Below, in pieces: positions 33,252-43,051 of a stretch of DNA of 64,000 nt (its first letter is position 1; each line of letters starts with the position of its first letter). The translations under genes and the position numbers were made by a program. This DNA comes from Pontibacter roseus DSM 17521 (GTDB lineage Bacteria; Bacteroidota; Bacteroidia; Cytophagales; Hymenobacteraceae): assembly GCF_000373265.1 (NCBI RefSeq), contig NZ_KB890761.1, positions 669,389 to 733,388 on the forward strand. The letters run 5' to 3'. The notes under the pieces are model-generated. The model searched no databases. It was not told where the DNA came from and was given only the letters and a program-made list of their open reading frames with translations.

Positions 33252-34031
33252 TTAGCCGTAAATCGTCTCTGCGAATTTCTCCAGCGCCTTGCGTGTTTCG
33301 TACATCCGCTCAAACATGCCCATGTGCCCCGTCTGACCCAGGAAATAGACCATGCTGTTGTTGGGTAGGTGACACTGTTCGAGCGCCTTGTCCAGGGGCA
33401 CGGCACCGTCCTCTTTGCCGAAGATGAAGAGCACCGGGAACTTCGCCGTCTCCAATACCTGTGTTCTGTCTGGTCTGTCGCGCATGGCAGCCAAGCCTTT
33501 TGTCACACTCTTTTGGGGGGTGGCCATTCCTATCTTTTTCATCAGCGCAATTTCTTCCTGCAGCCGGTCACGGTTCTCGCTGTAGAAAAGCGGTTCTATA
33601 AATGACTGCATGAACTTCTCCACCCCGTGCTTCTCCACAAACTCGATGGTCTTGTTGCGGTTGTCTTTCTTTTCTTCGGTGTCGGGAAGGGCAGAGGAGT
33701 GGAAGAGGCAGAGGCCACTGAGCAGACTGCTGTACTTCTCCGCGAAGGCCATGCCCACATATCCCCCCATGGAATGCCCTATTAAGATGCATTTTTTTAC
33801 ACCAAGCTGCTCCAACTGCTGTTGCACATAGTCGGCCATGCCTTCCATGCTGTAGTCGCTGACGCCAGAGGTGTTATTACCGAAGCCGGGCAGGTCCAGC
33901 GCAATGGTCCTGAACTTCTGCTGCAGTGGCTTGATGAAGTCAGTCCATACCTCTGTGCTTTCGCAGAAGCCGTGCAGGAAGACCAGCGTGTCCCCGGAGC
34001 CGGCGTCGGTATGGGTAGTGAGGTTTGCCAT
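33252..34031 (-). CDS. Alpha/beta hydrolase
   Basis: Serine hydrolase of 259 residues with the alpha/beta fold. LVFLHGFCESTEVW forms the oxyanion-hole region (HGF), GHSMGG holds the nucleophile Ser87, FIFGKEDGAVP the acid Asp, and GQTGHMGMFE the catalytic His. Esterase, lipase or C-C hydrolase cannot be separated on this basis. Cytoplasmic. ATG at 34031 gives a full-length family start. Confidence 0.92.
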   Translation of the reverse strand: MANLTTHTDAGSGDTLVFLHGFCESTEVWTDFIKPLQQKFRTIALDLPGFGNNTSGVSDYSMEGMADYVQQQLEQLGVKKCILIGHSMGGYVGMAFAEKYSSLLSGLCLFHSSALPDTEEKKDNRNKTIEFVEKHGVEKFMQSFIEPLFYSENRDRLQEEIALMKKIGMATPQKSVTKGLAAMRDRPDRTQVLETAKFPVLFIFGKEDGAVPLDKALEQCHLPNNSMVYFLGQTGHMGMFERMYETRKALEKFAETIYG

Positions 34032-34214
34032 AATTTTAGGTTGTGGTGATGGTTCGTAAAGATAAGGAAATGTCAGTATCGGGGTTTGCTACTCTAGTAA
34101 GCTTTGCTGGGATTGCGCCTTTTTGAGTTATTGATTTTACAGATGTTGCTGCACTTTGCTTCGTGGCTTCCCCCTTTACTCTATGCCCGCTGAGTAGTTC
34201 CATAGCATGCCCTG

Positions 34215-34345
34215 GCCGGGCGGACCTCACTTTTTGTCTTGACACAAAAAGTAAGCAAAAAGGTCAAGACGCTCCAAACTCGCTGACCGCTCGGACAGTG
34301 GAGCGCCATAAAGTGCACCTGGCCGATACCGCTGCCCTGTCGCCG
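34215..34345. repeat. Candidate dispersed element with ACTTTTTGTCTTGACAC core
   Basis: ACTTTTTGT (34229-34237) pairs with ACAAAAAGT (34244-34252). GTCTTGAC also pairs with a later GTCAAGAC near 34262, so two folds compete. A GC-rich tail with GCTCCAAACTCGCTGACCGC and GGAGCG ends follows. I recall this core as a repeated intergenic sequence in many Bacteroidota genomes; only one copy is in the window. Confidence 0.5.
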
Positions 34346-34433
34346 CGGCTGTAAGTATGTCTTGCTATACCTGCCATAACTGTTCTAGCGCCTGCGGTTC
34401 TTGTACCCTTTCCCATCATTCCCATACACGTTC

Positions 34434-34633
34434 TGTCATTCCGACGAAAGGAGGAATCTGTTACCCTGCCTGCCGCCGGTCAAGCGCAGCGGGAACCGGC
34501 GGTGAGACATGCCGGGTGGTCTGCACCTGGCATTTTATATTGTACCCCCATCGCCGCCCTACTGGCCGCATCTGCGCTGGCGCTGGATGTGCGGCCAGTA
34601 GGGCGTGAGATTCCTCCTTTCGTCAGAATGACA
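34434..34633. repeat. 200-bp nested inverted-repeat element (REP/MITE-like)
   Basis: Ends are a 26-bp inverted repeat (34434-34459 and 34608-34633) with one mismatch, of the form TGTCATTCCGACGAAAGGAG. Inside lie a 16-bp perfect hairpin (34555-34570 with 34590-34605) and a smaller one built from CCGCCGGT and ACCGGCGG (near 34471-34501). No protein is encoded. The end sequence matches my memory of a widespread Bacteroidota intergenic repeat. Confidence 0.7.
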
Positions 34634-34719
34634 GTAACGGTTAATAGGATGCGAGCGAGGAATCCTGGCTTTGGAGGGACAGGCGTGATTGGACCAGAAA
34701 CTACTGACCCTGCAAGCAA

Positions 34720-34755
34720 AAAGCCTCACAGCTTCCGAAGAAACCGTGAGGCTTT
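34720..34755 (-). terminator. Terminator after dxs
   Basis: AAAGCCTCAC pairs with GTGAGGCTTT around a 16-base loop; it begins 18 bp past the dxs stop with a T-run on the minus strand. Confidence 0.88.
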
Positions 34756-34773
34756 GTAGAACCTTGTGGAGAA

Positions 34774-36690
34774 CTAAACCTTCACCGACACACCGACCAT
34801 CTCTCTGACAGTTTTCTCGATGGCAGCTGGGTCATAACCAGCGTCGCGGTGGAGTTCCAGTTGTGAACCATGCTCGAAGATTTGGTCCGGCATGCCGAGG
34901 CGTTTCACTTGGCAGGTATAGCCGTTGTCGACCATGAACTCCAGCACCGCGCTTCCGAAACCGCCCTGCAGACAGCCATCTTCCACGGTAATCACTTTGT
35001 GGTACTTCTGGAAAACGTGGTGCAGCAGCTCCTCATCTAGCGGCTTGCAATAGCGCATATCATAGTGGCCCGGGTTGATGCCGTCGTAGCTCAGCTTCTG
35101 ACACACGTCCACAGCATAGTTGCCGATGTGGCCGAAAGTCAGAATAGCCACTTCTTCGCCCTCCTGAATGGTGCGGCCTTTGCCAATCGGCTGCAGCTCC
35201 AGCGGGGTGCGCCAGTTCGGCATAACGCCTTCGCCACGCGGGTAGCGGATGGTAAACGGACCTGCGCCTTCCTGGGAGGCGGTATACATCATGTTGCGGA
35301 GCTCCTGCTCGTTCATGGGGGCGGCTACCACCATGTTCGGGATGCAGCGCATGTAAGCGATGTCATAAGCGCCATGGTGCGTTGGGCCATCGGCACCGGC
35401 AAAACCGGCTCTGTCAAGGCAGAACACCACGTGCAGGTTCTGAAGGCACACATCGTGCACCACCTGATCATAGCCGCGCTGCATGAACGTGCTGTAGATG
35501 TTGCAGAAAGGAACCATGCCCTGCGTGGCCAGGCCAGCGGAGAAAGTCACCGCATGCTGCTCGGCTATACCTACGTCAAAGGCGCGGTCTGGCATGGCTT
35601 TCATCATGATGTTGAGCGAGCAGCCCGAAGGCATGGCAGGCGTCACACCCATGATTTTCTCGTTCTGCTCGGCCAGCTCCACAATGGTATGGCCGAACAC
35701 ATCCTGGTATTTCGGAGGCTGCGGTTTCTCGTGGTGCGTCTTGTAGATTTCGCCCGTGATTTTATCGAACAGACCCGGCGCGTGCCACTTTGTCTGGTCT
35801 TTTTCAGCAAGGGCAAAGCCTTTGCCCTTGGTGGTGAGTACGTGCAGGATTTTCGGTCCAGGTATATGCTTGAGGTCCTCCATCACTGATACTAGGTGGT
35901 GGATGTCGTGTCCGTCAATCGGGCCGAAGTAGCGGAAGTTCAGGCCTTCAAACAAATTGCTCTGCTTGGAAAGGGTGGACTTGATACCGCTCTCTATCTT
36001 GGAGGCAATGTGCTGGGCATTCGGTCCAAACTTGCTTATTTTGCCTAACACGTTCCACAACTCATCGCGCAGCTTATTATAGGTGCGGGAGGTGGTGATG
36101 TCGGTCAGGTATTCTTTGAGAGCGCCCACATTCGGGTCGATGCTCATGCAATTGTCGTTGAGCACCACCAGCAGGTTGGCGTTGGTGGCCCCGGCGTGGT
36201 TCAGTGCCTCAAAGGCCATGCCGCCCGTCAGGGCGCCGTCACCAATCACCGCGATATGTTGGCGGTCCGCCTCATTCTTGTACTGGGAGGCAACAGCCAT
36301 ACCCAGGGCCGCCGAGATGGAGGTGCTGGAGTGGCCTACGCCGAAGGTATCGTACTTGCTTTCTTTGCGTTTCGGGAAGCCGGAGAGGCCGCCATACTTG
36401 CGGTTGGTATGGAAATTGTCGCGCCGGCCGGTCAGTATCTTGTGTCCGTAAGCCTGGTGGCCTACATCCCATACCAGCTGGTCATACGGTGTGTTGAACA
36501 CATAATGCAGCGCGGTAGTCAGTTCTACCACACCCAGGCTGGCCCCAAAGTGACCGCCGTGGATGGATACCACATCGATGATGTATTGCCTGAGCTCCTG
36601 GCATACCTGCAGCAGTTGCTCCTCCTTCAGTGCTCTCAGGTCGGCAGGCGTGTCAATGGAGGCAAGCAGCTCTCCGGGTTTGATGATCAT
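34774..36690 (-). CDS. dxs: 1-deoxy-D-xylulose-5-phosphate synthase
   Basis: First enzyme of the MEP isoprenoid pathway: condenses pyruvate and glyceraldehyde-3-phosphate with thiamine diphosphate. The 638 residues have the N-terminal TPP-binding stretch GDGALTGGMAFEALNHAG with LNDN, HSSTSISAALGMA, the central FDVGIAEQHAVTFSAGLA with the catalytic Glu, and the C-terminal transketolase domain (EDGCLQGGFGSAV). ATG at 36690 (MIIKPGELL) is the family start; the frame extends 19 residues further to 36747, which would run through the promoter region. Confidence 0.97.
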   Translation of the reverse strand: MIIKPGELLASIDTPADLRALKEEQLLQVCQELRQYIIDVVSIHGGHFGASLGVVELTTALHYVFNTPYDQLVWDVGHQAYGHKILTGRRDNFHTNRKYGGLSGFPKRKESKYDTFGVGHSSTSISAALGMAVASQYKNEADRQHIAVIGDGALTGGMAFEALNHAGATNANLLVVLNDNCMSIDPNVGALKEYLTDITTSRTYNKLRDELWNVLGKISKFGPNAQHIASKIESGIKSTLSKQSNLFEGLNFRYFGPIDGHDIHHLVSVMEDLKHIPGPKILHVLTTKGKGFALAEKDQTKWHAPGLFDKITGEIYKTHHEKPQPPKYQDVFGHTIVELAEQNEKIMGVTPAMPSGCSLNIMMKAMPDRAFDVGIAEQHAVTFSAGLATQGMVPFCNIYSTFMQRGYDQVVHDVCLQNLHVVFCLDRAGFAGADGPTHHGAYDIAYMRCIPNMVVAAPMNEQELRNMMYTASQEGAGPFTIRYPRGEGVMPNWRTPLELQPIGKGRTIQEGEEVAILTFGHIGNYAVDVCQKLSYDGINPGHYDMRYCKPLDEELLHHVFQKYHKVITVEDGCLQGGFGSAVLEFMVDNGYTCQVKRLGMPDQIFEHGSQLELHRDAGYDPAAIEKTVREMVGVSVKV

Positions 36691-37073
36691 AGAAATGTCT
36701 TTATAGACTTCCAACAAATTTTTCCGGCGAAAGTTTGCAAAGCGCAAAATACAGCCCGCCGGACAAAACGTAAAGGTAATAAATTTCAGAACACAAGCTG
36801 CCTTTCTCTCTCTAAACCTGCCATTGCAACCAACGGGGAGCAGGATACCTTGTTTTGTAAGTCGTTAGGAATCAGTGCAAATTGCATTGCACGGAACTTA
36901 AGCGGAAGGTCTCCTCTTGATAATGCTAAACTTATACAGCTGTGAGTTTATTTTGTTCGGATTCAAAGGCCTTACCGTCCTGTAACCTGAGCGACAGGGC
37001 TTCTATTTCATCCGAATAAATCTGTATTTTTGTAAACGTGTAGCGCCAAGCGCATTAACCTAAGGCCAGAGAA
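36691..37073. promoter_or_regulatory. 383-bp divergent region between dxs and scpA
   Basis: No gene seen. A good -7 element for scpA (TATTTTTG, 37025-37032) lies near the right end. On the dxs side, CAAAATAC near 36744 gives a weaker -7. Confidence 0.5.
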
Positions 37074-37844
37074 GTGAGTTTCGAAATAAAATTACCGTTG
37101 TTTGAGGGGCCGTTCGACCTGTTGCTCTTCTTTATAGAGCGTGATGAGCTGGACATCCACGACATTCCCATTTTCCAGATTACGAATGAGTTCATGGGCT
37201 ACCTGCGCGAGCTGGAGAGCCTGAACATAGAGGTGGCCAGCGACTTCATCCTGACGGCCGCCACGCTCATGCGCATCAAGGCCAAAATGCTGCTGCCCCG
37301 CACCGAGAAGGACGAGCAGGGCAACGAGATAGACCCGCGGCAGGAGCTGGTGCAGCACCTGCTGGAGTACAAGAAGTACAAGGGCGTGCTCGGCGACCTG
37401 GGGCAGATGGAGGATACACGGCTGGCGCAGGAGAACCGTGGCAACATCAACGAGGAGCTGCAGCAGATTGCCAACGCCAACCACTTTGAGTTTGAGCTGC
37501 AGGATTTGAGCCTCTACAAGCTCATGCGCGTGTTCGACAAGGTGATGCACCGCTACGAGGAGGAGCAGAGCCGGCCCAAGCACACCGTCTATACCTATCC
37601 GTATACCATTGAGGACCAGCGTGACTACATCCTGCGCATCATACAGGAGCGGAATCAGGTGGCCTTCTCCGACATCATCTCCGCCTTCCCCGACAAGATT
37701 GGCATGATATTCAACTTCCTGGCCATTCTGGACATGCTGCAGCTCAACCTGATAGGGATAGAAGTGGGCGAAGGCTTTAACGATTTCACCATCACGGTGG
37801 CCGAAGGGCAGGCTGCGCAGGTCACGCAGCTGATTCTGGAGTAG
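37074..37844 (+). CDS. scpA: Segregation and condensation protein A
   Basis: Kleisin that bridges the SMC heads in chromosome condensation. The 256 residues show the N-terminal helix domain FEIKLPLFEGPFDLLLFFIERDEL, DIPIFQITNEFMGYL and the RIKAKMLLP segment, an acidic linker, and the C-terminal winged helix that contacts the SMC neck (FSDIISAFPDKIGMIFNFLAILDMLQLN). The start is GTG at 37074, giving MSFEIKL. The SMC and ScpB partners are elsewhere. Confidence 0.95.
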   Translation: MSFEIKLPLFEGPFDLLLFFIERDELDIHDIPIFQITNEFMGYLRELESLNIEVASDFILTAATLMRIKAKMLLPRTEKDEQGNEIDPRQELVQHLLEYKKYKGVLGDLGQMEDTRLAQENRGNINEELQQIANANHFEFELQDLSLYKLMRVFDKVMHRYEEEQSRPKHTVYTYPYTIEDQRDYILRIIQERNQVAFSDIISAFPDKIGMIFNFLAILDMLQLNLIGIEVGEGFNDFTITVAEGQAAQVTQLILE

Positions 37845-37908
37845 GCACTTAACCCTCTAAAATTGTCAAAAAGCCTAACTGTTTTCCCGAAGTTGCCGAA
37901 TAGTTAAG

Positions 37909-37916
37909 TAGTTTTG
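37909..37916 (+). promoter_or_regulatory. -7 element of the UPF0104-type gene
   Basis: TAGTTTTG (TAnnTTTG), about 51 bp before the ATG at 37967, in a gap that holds nothing else. Confidence 0.5.
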
Positions 37917-37966
37917 TGCAACAGCACGAAGGAGCATCCGCCGAGGAGCTAGTTTAAATAGTCTGC

Positions 37967-39028
37967 ATGGACCAAAACAAGAAGACCATACTGAAGAGCT
38001 TTAGTCCTGTCAAGATTCTGATTCCGGTGTTACTGGGCTTGGGGGCGACTGCATGGCTGTTCATCAAAGACGACAAGCTCAGCGATTTAAAAGGTATAGT
38101 CGAGGCGAACTGGTGGTGGCTGGCCGCCGCGCTGTTGGTACTCGTTATCCGCGACTTCGGCTACATGTACCGCATCCGCCACCTCACCGACAAGTTTCTG
38201 ACCTGGCGCAACAGCCTGGACGTCATTATGCTCTGGGAATTCGCCTCTGCCGTAACGCCTTCGGTGGTAGGAGGCACCACCGTCGCAACCATCATCCTGA
38301 ACAAAGAAGGCATACCCCTGGGTAAGTCGTTGGCCTACGTGATGCTCACGGCCGTGCTCGACAACATGTTCTTTATTGTGGCGGCTCCCATCGCGCTGCT
38401 GGCCACCCAAGGCGAAGTCTTCCCGGACTTCGGGCTCTCCTCCTCCGATGCCTCTGCCCTGAAAATGGCTTTCTACATCAGCTACTCGCTCATCGCCGTC
38501 TATACCTTCATCATGATTTATGCTTTGTTTGTGCGGCCCCGTGCCTTCAAATGGATTATGCTGAAGTTGACCTCCTGGAAGCTGCTGCGCAAGTGGCGCC
38601 TGGATGCGTTCCAGCATGGCAATGAGATTGTGTGGGCATCGCAGCAGCTCCGCGGCAAGGATTTCAATTATTGGGCCCGGGCCATCCTGTCCACCATCTT
38701 TGTGTGGAGCGCCCGCTATTTCCTGCTCAACTGCCTGATTGCCGCCTTCACGGACGTGACGCTGGGCGAGCACCTGCTCATCGTTTCCCGCAACCTCATT
38801 TTCTGGATTGTGATGCTGGTGGCTATCACGCCAGGCGGCGCAGGTATAGTGGAGATGGCTTTCCCGAGTTTCTTCGGCTTGTTTCTGGGTCGCTTCAGCA
38901 ACATCGTGGTGGTGCTCTTCCGCCTGATTACTTATTATCCCTACCTGGTGCTGGGCTCCATCTTCCTGCCCCGCTGGATTGCCAAGGTGTTCGGACGGCA
39001 GGAGGTAGAAGATGAGGTGACGGTATAG
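37967..39028 (+). CDS. Lysylphosphatidylglycerol-synthase-TM/UPF0104 family membrane protein
   Basis: Polytopic membrane protein (353 residues) with about eight helices, of the family that includes the flippase domain of MprF and YbhN-like proteins. Family signs: RHLTDKFLTWRNSLDVIMLWEFASAVTPSVVGG near residue 100 and the closing ITPGGAGIVEMAFPSFFG. It lacks the aminoacyl-transferase domain of full MprF, so it cannot make lysyl-phosphatidylglycerol; lipid movement is inferred. It has its own promoter and terminator. Confidence 0.9.
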   Translation: MDQNKKTILKSFSPVKILIPVLLGLGATAWLFIKDDKLSDLKGIVEANWWWLAAALLVLVIRDFGYMYRIRHLTDKFLTWRNSLDVIMLWEFASAVTPSVVGGTTVATIILNKEGIPLGKSLAYVMLTAVLDNMFFIVAAPIALLATQGEVFPDFGLSSSDASALKMAFYISYSLIAVYTFIMIYALFVRPRAFKWIMLKLTSWKLLRKWRLDAFQHGNEIVWASQQLRGKDFNYWARAILSTIFVWSARYFLLNCLIAAFTDVTLGEHLLIVSRNLIFWIVMLVAITPGGAGIVEMAFPSFFGLFLGRFSNIVVVLFRLITYYPYLVLGSIFLPRWIAKVFGRQEVEDEVTV

Positions 39029-39083
39029 CTCCCATGTAGGCGTTGGATTTTAGAACGATATGAAACTGTAAGCATAGAAAGAG

Positions 39084-39116
39084 GCGGCACAAGGGAGATT
39101 CTGGTGCCGCTTTTTT
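39084..39116 (+). terminator. Terminator after the UPF0104-type gene
   Basis: GCGGCAC pairs with GTGCCGC around a 13-base loop, followed by TTTTTT. Confidence 0.88.
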
Positions 39117-39200
39117 GTTGTAGTCATAGTGGGCCATAGCCTTTCGGAAGGAAAAACTCTGGAGGAGCATAAGCCGAGATTGAACTAAAGGTATAGCATC

Positions 39201-40343
39201 ATGAAAGCCATAGTGATAGGAGGCGGAATAGGGGGCCTGTGTGCGGCCCTGGCGCTGCAGAAAGCAGGTATAGATACCACGGTGTTTGAGGCTGCCCCCA
39301 AATTCAAGGGGCTGGGAGCCGGTGTGGGCCTGGCTGCCAACGCCATGCAGGGGCTCGACCGCTTGGGGGTGATGCACGATGTGGTGGCGCGGGGCAAGCA
39401 GCTCGACGCGCTGGTTATCTTTGACGAGCACGGCTACGAAATCAGCAACATGGATACCCGCCGCCTGAGCAACAAGTATGGCATCAACAACTTTGTGATA
39501 CACCGCGCCGACTTGCATGAGGTGCTGCTGAGCCACCTGAAGCCCGACACGGTAGTGCTGGGCAAGCGCTGCGAAAATGTGGAGCAGCAGGGCGAGCAGG
39601 TGCAGGTGATGTTCACCGACGGCAGCCAGGCCACTGCCGACCTGCTCATTGCGGCCGATGGCATCAGCTCAGTGGTGCGCCAGCAACTGGTGCCGCAGAG
39701 TGTGCCGCGCTACGCCGGCTATACCTGCTGGCGCGCCGTCATCGACAACCCCGGCGTGAAAATCAACGACATGATATCGGCGGAAACCTGGGCGCCGCAG
39801 GGCCGGGTAGGTATGGCCCCTCTGCAGGGAGATAAAATCTACTGGTATGCCTGCATCAACGCGCCGCAGCGGGATGAGAAGATGAAGCGGATGACGCCCG
39901 AGAAGCTGGCCCGCCATTTTGAAGAAGTCCATTCTCCCATAGAGATGGTGCTGGCCTCCACCGCCCCGGAGCAGCTCATCTGGAACGATATAGCCGACCT
40001 GAAGCCGCTCAAGCGCTTTGTGTATGGGCGCGTGGTGCTGCTAGGCGATGCCGCCCACGCCACTACACCCAACATGGGCCAGGGAGCCTGCCAGGCCATA
40101 GAGGATGCTGTGGTGCTGGCGCAGTGCCTGCAGCAGGAGCCGGTGTTGGCGAAAGCCTTGCGGAAGTATGAAAAGCGCCGCAAAGGCCGCACCGCCAAAG
40201 TGATAGAGCTATCGCGGATGCTGGGGCGCGTGGCACACTGGCGGAATCCGTTGCTGGGCCGCCTCCGCAACACCCTCTTCCGGGCCATGCCCCGCTTCGT
40301 GACGCAGCGGCAGATGGAGGACTTGTATAAGGTGGATTTCTAG
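39201..40343 (+). CDS. FAD-dependent aromatic-type monooxygenase
   Basis: Class A flavin monooxygenase (380 residues) of the salicylate/p-hydroxybenzoate-hydroxylase-like group. It starts with the dinucleotide loop IVIGGGIGGLCAALAL, has the central RADLHEVLLSHL and ADLLIAADGISSVVRQQL (DG motif), and near residue 280 the second FAD motif RVVLLGDAAHATTPNMGQGACQAIED. Substrates include kynurenine, salicylate and tetracycline-like compounds in this group; which one applies is unknown. It is alone: the next gene converges with only 13 bp between stops. Confidence 0.93.
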   Translation: MKAIVIGGGIGGLCAALALQKAGIDTTVFEAAPKFKGLGAGVGLAANAMQGLDRLGVMHDVVARGKQLDALVIFDEHGYEISNMDTRRLSNKYGINNFVIHRADLHEVLLSHLKPDTVVLGKRCENVEQQGEQVQVMFTDGSQATADLLIAADGISSVVRQQLVPQSVPRYAGYTCWRAVIDNPGVKINDMISAETWAPQGRVGMAPLQGDKIYWYACINAPQRDEKMKRMTPEKLARHFEEVHSPIEMVLASTAPEQLIWNDIADLKPLKRFVYGRVVLLGDAAHATTPNMGQGACQAIEDAVVLAQCLQQEPVLAKALRKYEKRRKGRTAKVIELSRMLGRVAHWRNPLLGRLRNTLFRAMPRFVTQRQMEDLYKVDF

Positions 40344-40356
40344 GTGTAAAGTGGGG

Positions 40357-40881
40357 TTATTGAACGGGTTCTGAGCGAAGTAATTTCCAGTAAATCACTT
40401 CATCGTCCCGGATGATTTCTTCCATACCCAGCTTCTGGAGTATGCGGGCAGATGGCGCATTCTCGAGCAGGCAGTTTGCCGTGACGGCCTTCACCTCGGG
40501 CTGCCGGAACGCCCATTCCACCAGTGCTCTCGCTGTCTCCAGGGCGTAGCCCCTCTGTTGCTCCTGCTCAATAATGGAGTAGCCAATGTCCACTGCGCCT
40601 TCGGCATTGGGCGGTCCTTTGAAACCCGCATCGCCTATGACGGTGGCATTCTGCCGCAGCACAATCATCCACGATTCAAAACCAGTGGGTTCCGGCACCA
40701 GCTCCAGCCTCTTGATGATGCGGGGCAGCGTATCCATGCTTTCTTGGTCGGGCCAGAAGCGGGTGGGTTGCAGGCCAATCTGAGTAAGTATAGCGGTGTT
40801 GAAGGCATAAAGCGCACGGGCGACATCCAGGGTGAAAGGGATAAGGGCTAGTCTGTCGGTATGGATGGGGTGGATAGGCAT
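40357..40881 (-). CDS. GNAT-family acetyltransferase
   Basis: N-acetyltransferase (174 residues) of the RimJ/RimL type that probably acetylates a protein or small amine with acetyl-CoA. The start IHTDRLALIPFTLDVARAL is typical. IGYSIIEQEQQRGYALETARALVEWAF contains the acetyl-CoA-binding Q/R-G-Y-A motif A, and VTANCLLENAPSARILQKLGM is the usual N-x-x-S motif. Converges with the monooxygenase. The target is unknown. Confidence 0.92.
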   Translation of the reverse strand: MPIHPIHTDRLALIPFTLDVARALYAFNTAILTQIGLQPTRFWPDQESMDTLPRIIKRLELVPEPTGFESWMIVLRQNATVIGDAGFKGPPNAEGAVDIGYSIIEQEQQRGYALETARALVEWAFRQPEVKAVTANCLLENAPSARILQKLGMEEIIRDDEVIYWKLLRSEPVQ

Positions 40882-41004
40882 CTATGTTGTATAATCTGCT
40901 GCTAGTTGTTCAGGTAAAGTTAGTTGTTCGCCGCTGTTGCTGTTGCCTCTGCTACTTGCGGATTGCAAGTCTGAAGGAGAGGGGGGTAGCACTTTGGATT
41001 ACAC

Positions 41005-41910
41005 CTAATCTTTAAACTTGTTAAAGTAAGATAGGTCAACTTCATAAACCACTTTAGGCTTCAGGCCGAGCTCTACCTTTTCAAACATCTTGATAAGTTT
41101 CTGACCATCCACAAGCTCTATTTGTGGTGCCCCATCCCGGTTTGCCTCCTTGATTGCTTCAGTTGTAAAAGTACCTGTTGTCATAATTATACCCTTTTCC
41201 GCCCTGCCAATCATAGCATTTCTGAAGTCGCCAACCTGTGCTCGTGATACAGAGCCTTTATACCTTTTGCATTGGAAAAGCACTTTGAAACTCACGAAGG
41301 GGTTAATTTCTAATACGCCTTGTCCATCAATGCCTCCATCATGTGAGCCACCTTTGACTTCAACATTTTCAAAGCCATGCTCACGGAGAAGTTCTTTGCA
41401 TACCTTCTCAAATCCGGAGGGTGATATGTTTTGAAGAACCTCAAGTAGGTTTGCCTCGGCACTTATGTCTACTTCTTCAGGTGACTGTTCTTCCTGCTCC
41501 GAGATTACGTCTGCTTTATTTTTGTTTTTTCTCGCCTTTTGGTTAATCTCAACCCACTTCAAGAATAACTGACGGCTTTGCTCATAATTCAAGTGGGTGC
41601 TTCTTCCTTTTTCGGTTAGCTTCCATGTTCCTCTAACTGAAGAATCAAGAAGACCTTCCCAAGTAAGGTATTGGCGAGCCCATGCTACTTGGTTATGAAA
41701 TCTATTCGTGCCAGATTTGAGGGTTTCATCTAAAACAGAATCATCGAGTTTAAGCGTTTCCGCTATTTTGTTAGATACTTCTTGTGGCTTGCCAGAATAC
41801 CCTAGTTCACGAAGAGCATCTAATAACGGACCAAACCAACGTATAAATTCAGCCTGCTTTTTAGGCTTTTCTTTTTTTATTTCGGATTCCGATTTTGTCA
41901 AGGTGCTCAT
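41005..41910 (-). CDS. Mrr-type restriction endonuclease, AT-rich
   Basis: Predicted type IV restriction enzyme (301 residues) that would cut modified DNA. The N-terminal Mrr_N winged-helix domain (about 20-125) has FGPLLDALRELGYS, VAWARQYLTWEGLLDSS and GTWKLTEKGR. The C-terminal nuclease domain (about 170-285) has the PD-(D/E)xK signs FEKVCKELLREHGFENVEV, GGSHDGGIDGQG (metal-binding Asp) and FQCKRY (QxK). There is no methylase or partner gene beside it, as expected for type IV. It is AT-richer than its neighbours and lacks the octamer, so horizontal transfer is likely. Confidence 0.92.
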   Translation of the reverse strand: MSTLTKSESEIKKEKPKKQAEFIRWFGPLLDALRELGYSGKPQEVSNKIAETLKLDDSVLDETLKSGTNRFHNQVAWARQYLTWEGLLDSSVRGTWKLTEKGRSTHLNYEQSRQLFLKWVEINQKARKNKNKADVISEQEEQSPEEVDISAEANLLEVLQNISPSGFEKVCKELLREHGFENVEVKGGSHDGGIDGQGVLEINPFVSFKVLFQCKRYKGSVSRAQVGDFRNAMIGRAEKGIIMTTGTFTTEAIKEANRDGAPQIELVDGQKLIKMFEKVELGLKPKVVYEVDLSYFNKFKD

Positions 41911-42004
41911 GTCTGTTTATACTGTATATAAATAGAGCGTAATTTAATTATTTGTAACTCATAATCATCCGGCTTTTTCAGGAAGTATGGACAATGGGAA
42001 TAAA

Positions 42005-42032
42005 AAAGGGAGCCCTCAGGAGCTCCCTTTCT
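42005..42032 (-). terminator. Terminator after asd
   Basis: AAAGGGAGC pairs with GCTCCCTTT around a CCTCAGGA-type loop; it lies about 30 bp past the asd stop. Confidence 0.85.
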
Positions 42033-42061
42033 ATTTATAAGTAGATCAAGTTATAGAAGTT

Positions 42062-43051
<990 letters not shown>

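Larger units (their letters stand above)
34032..34773. repeat. 740-bp repeat-rich gap between the hydrolase and dxs
   Basis: No gene that I can support. Two structured elements are seen: one at about 34215-34345 and one at 34434-34633, described separately, then the dxs terminator at 34720-34755. Short frames inside have no family character. Confidence 0.7.
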
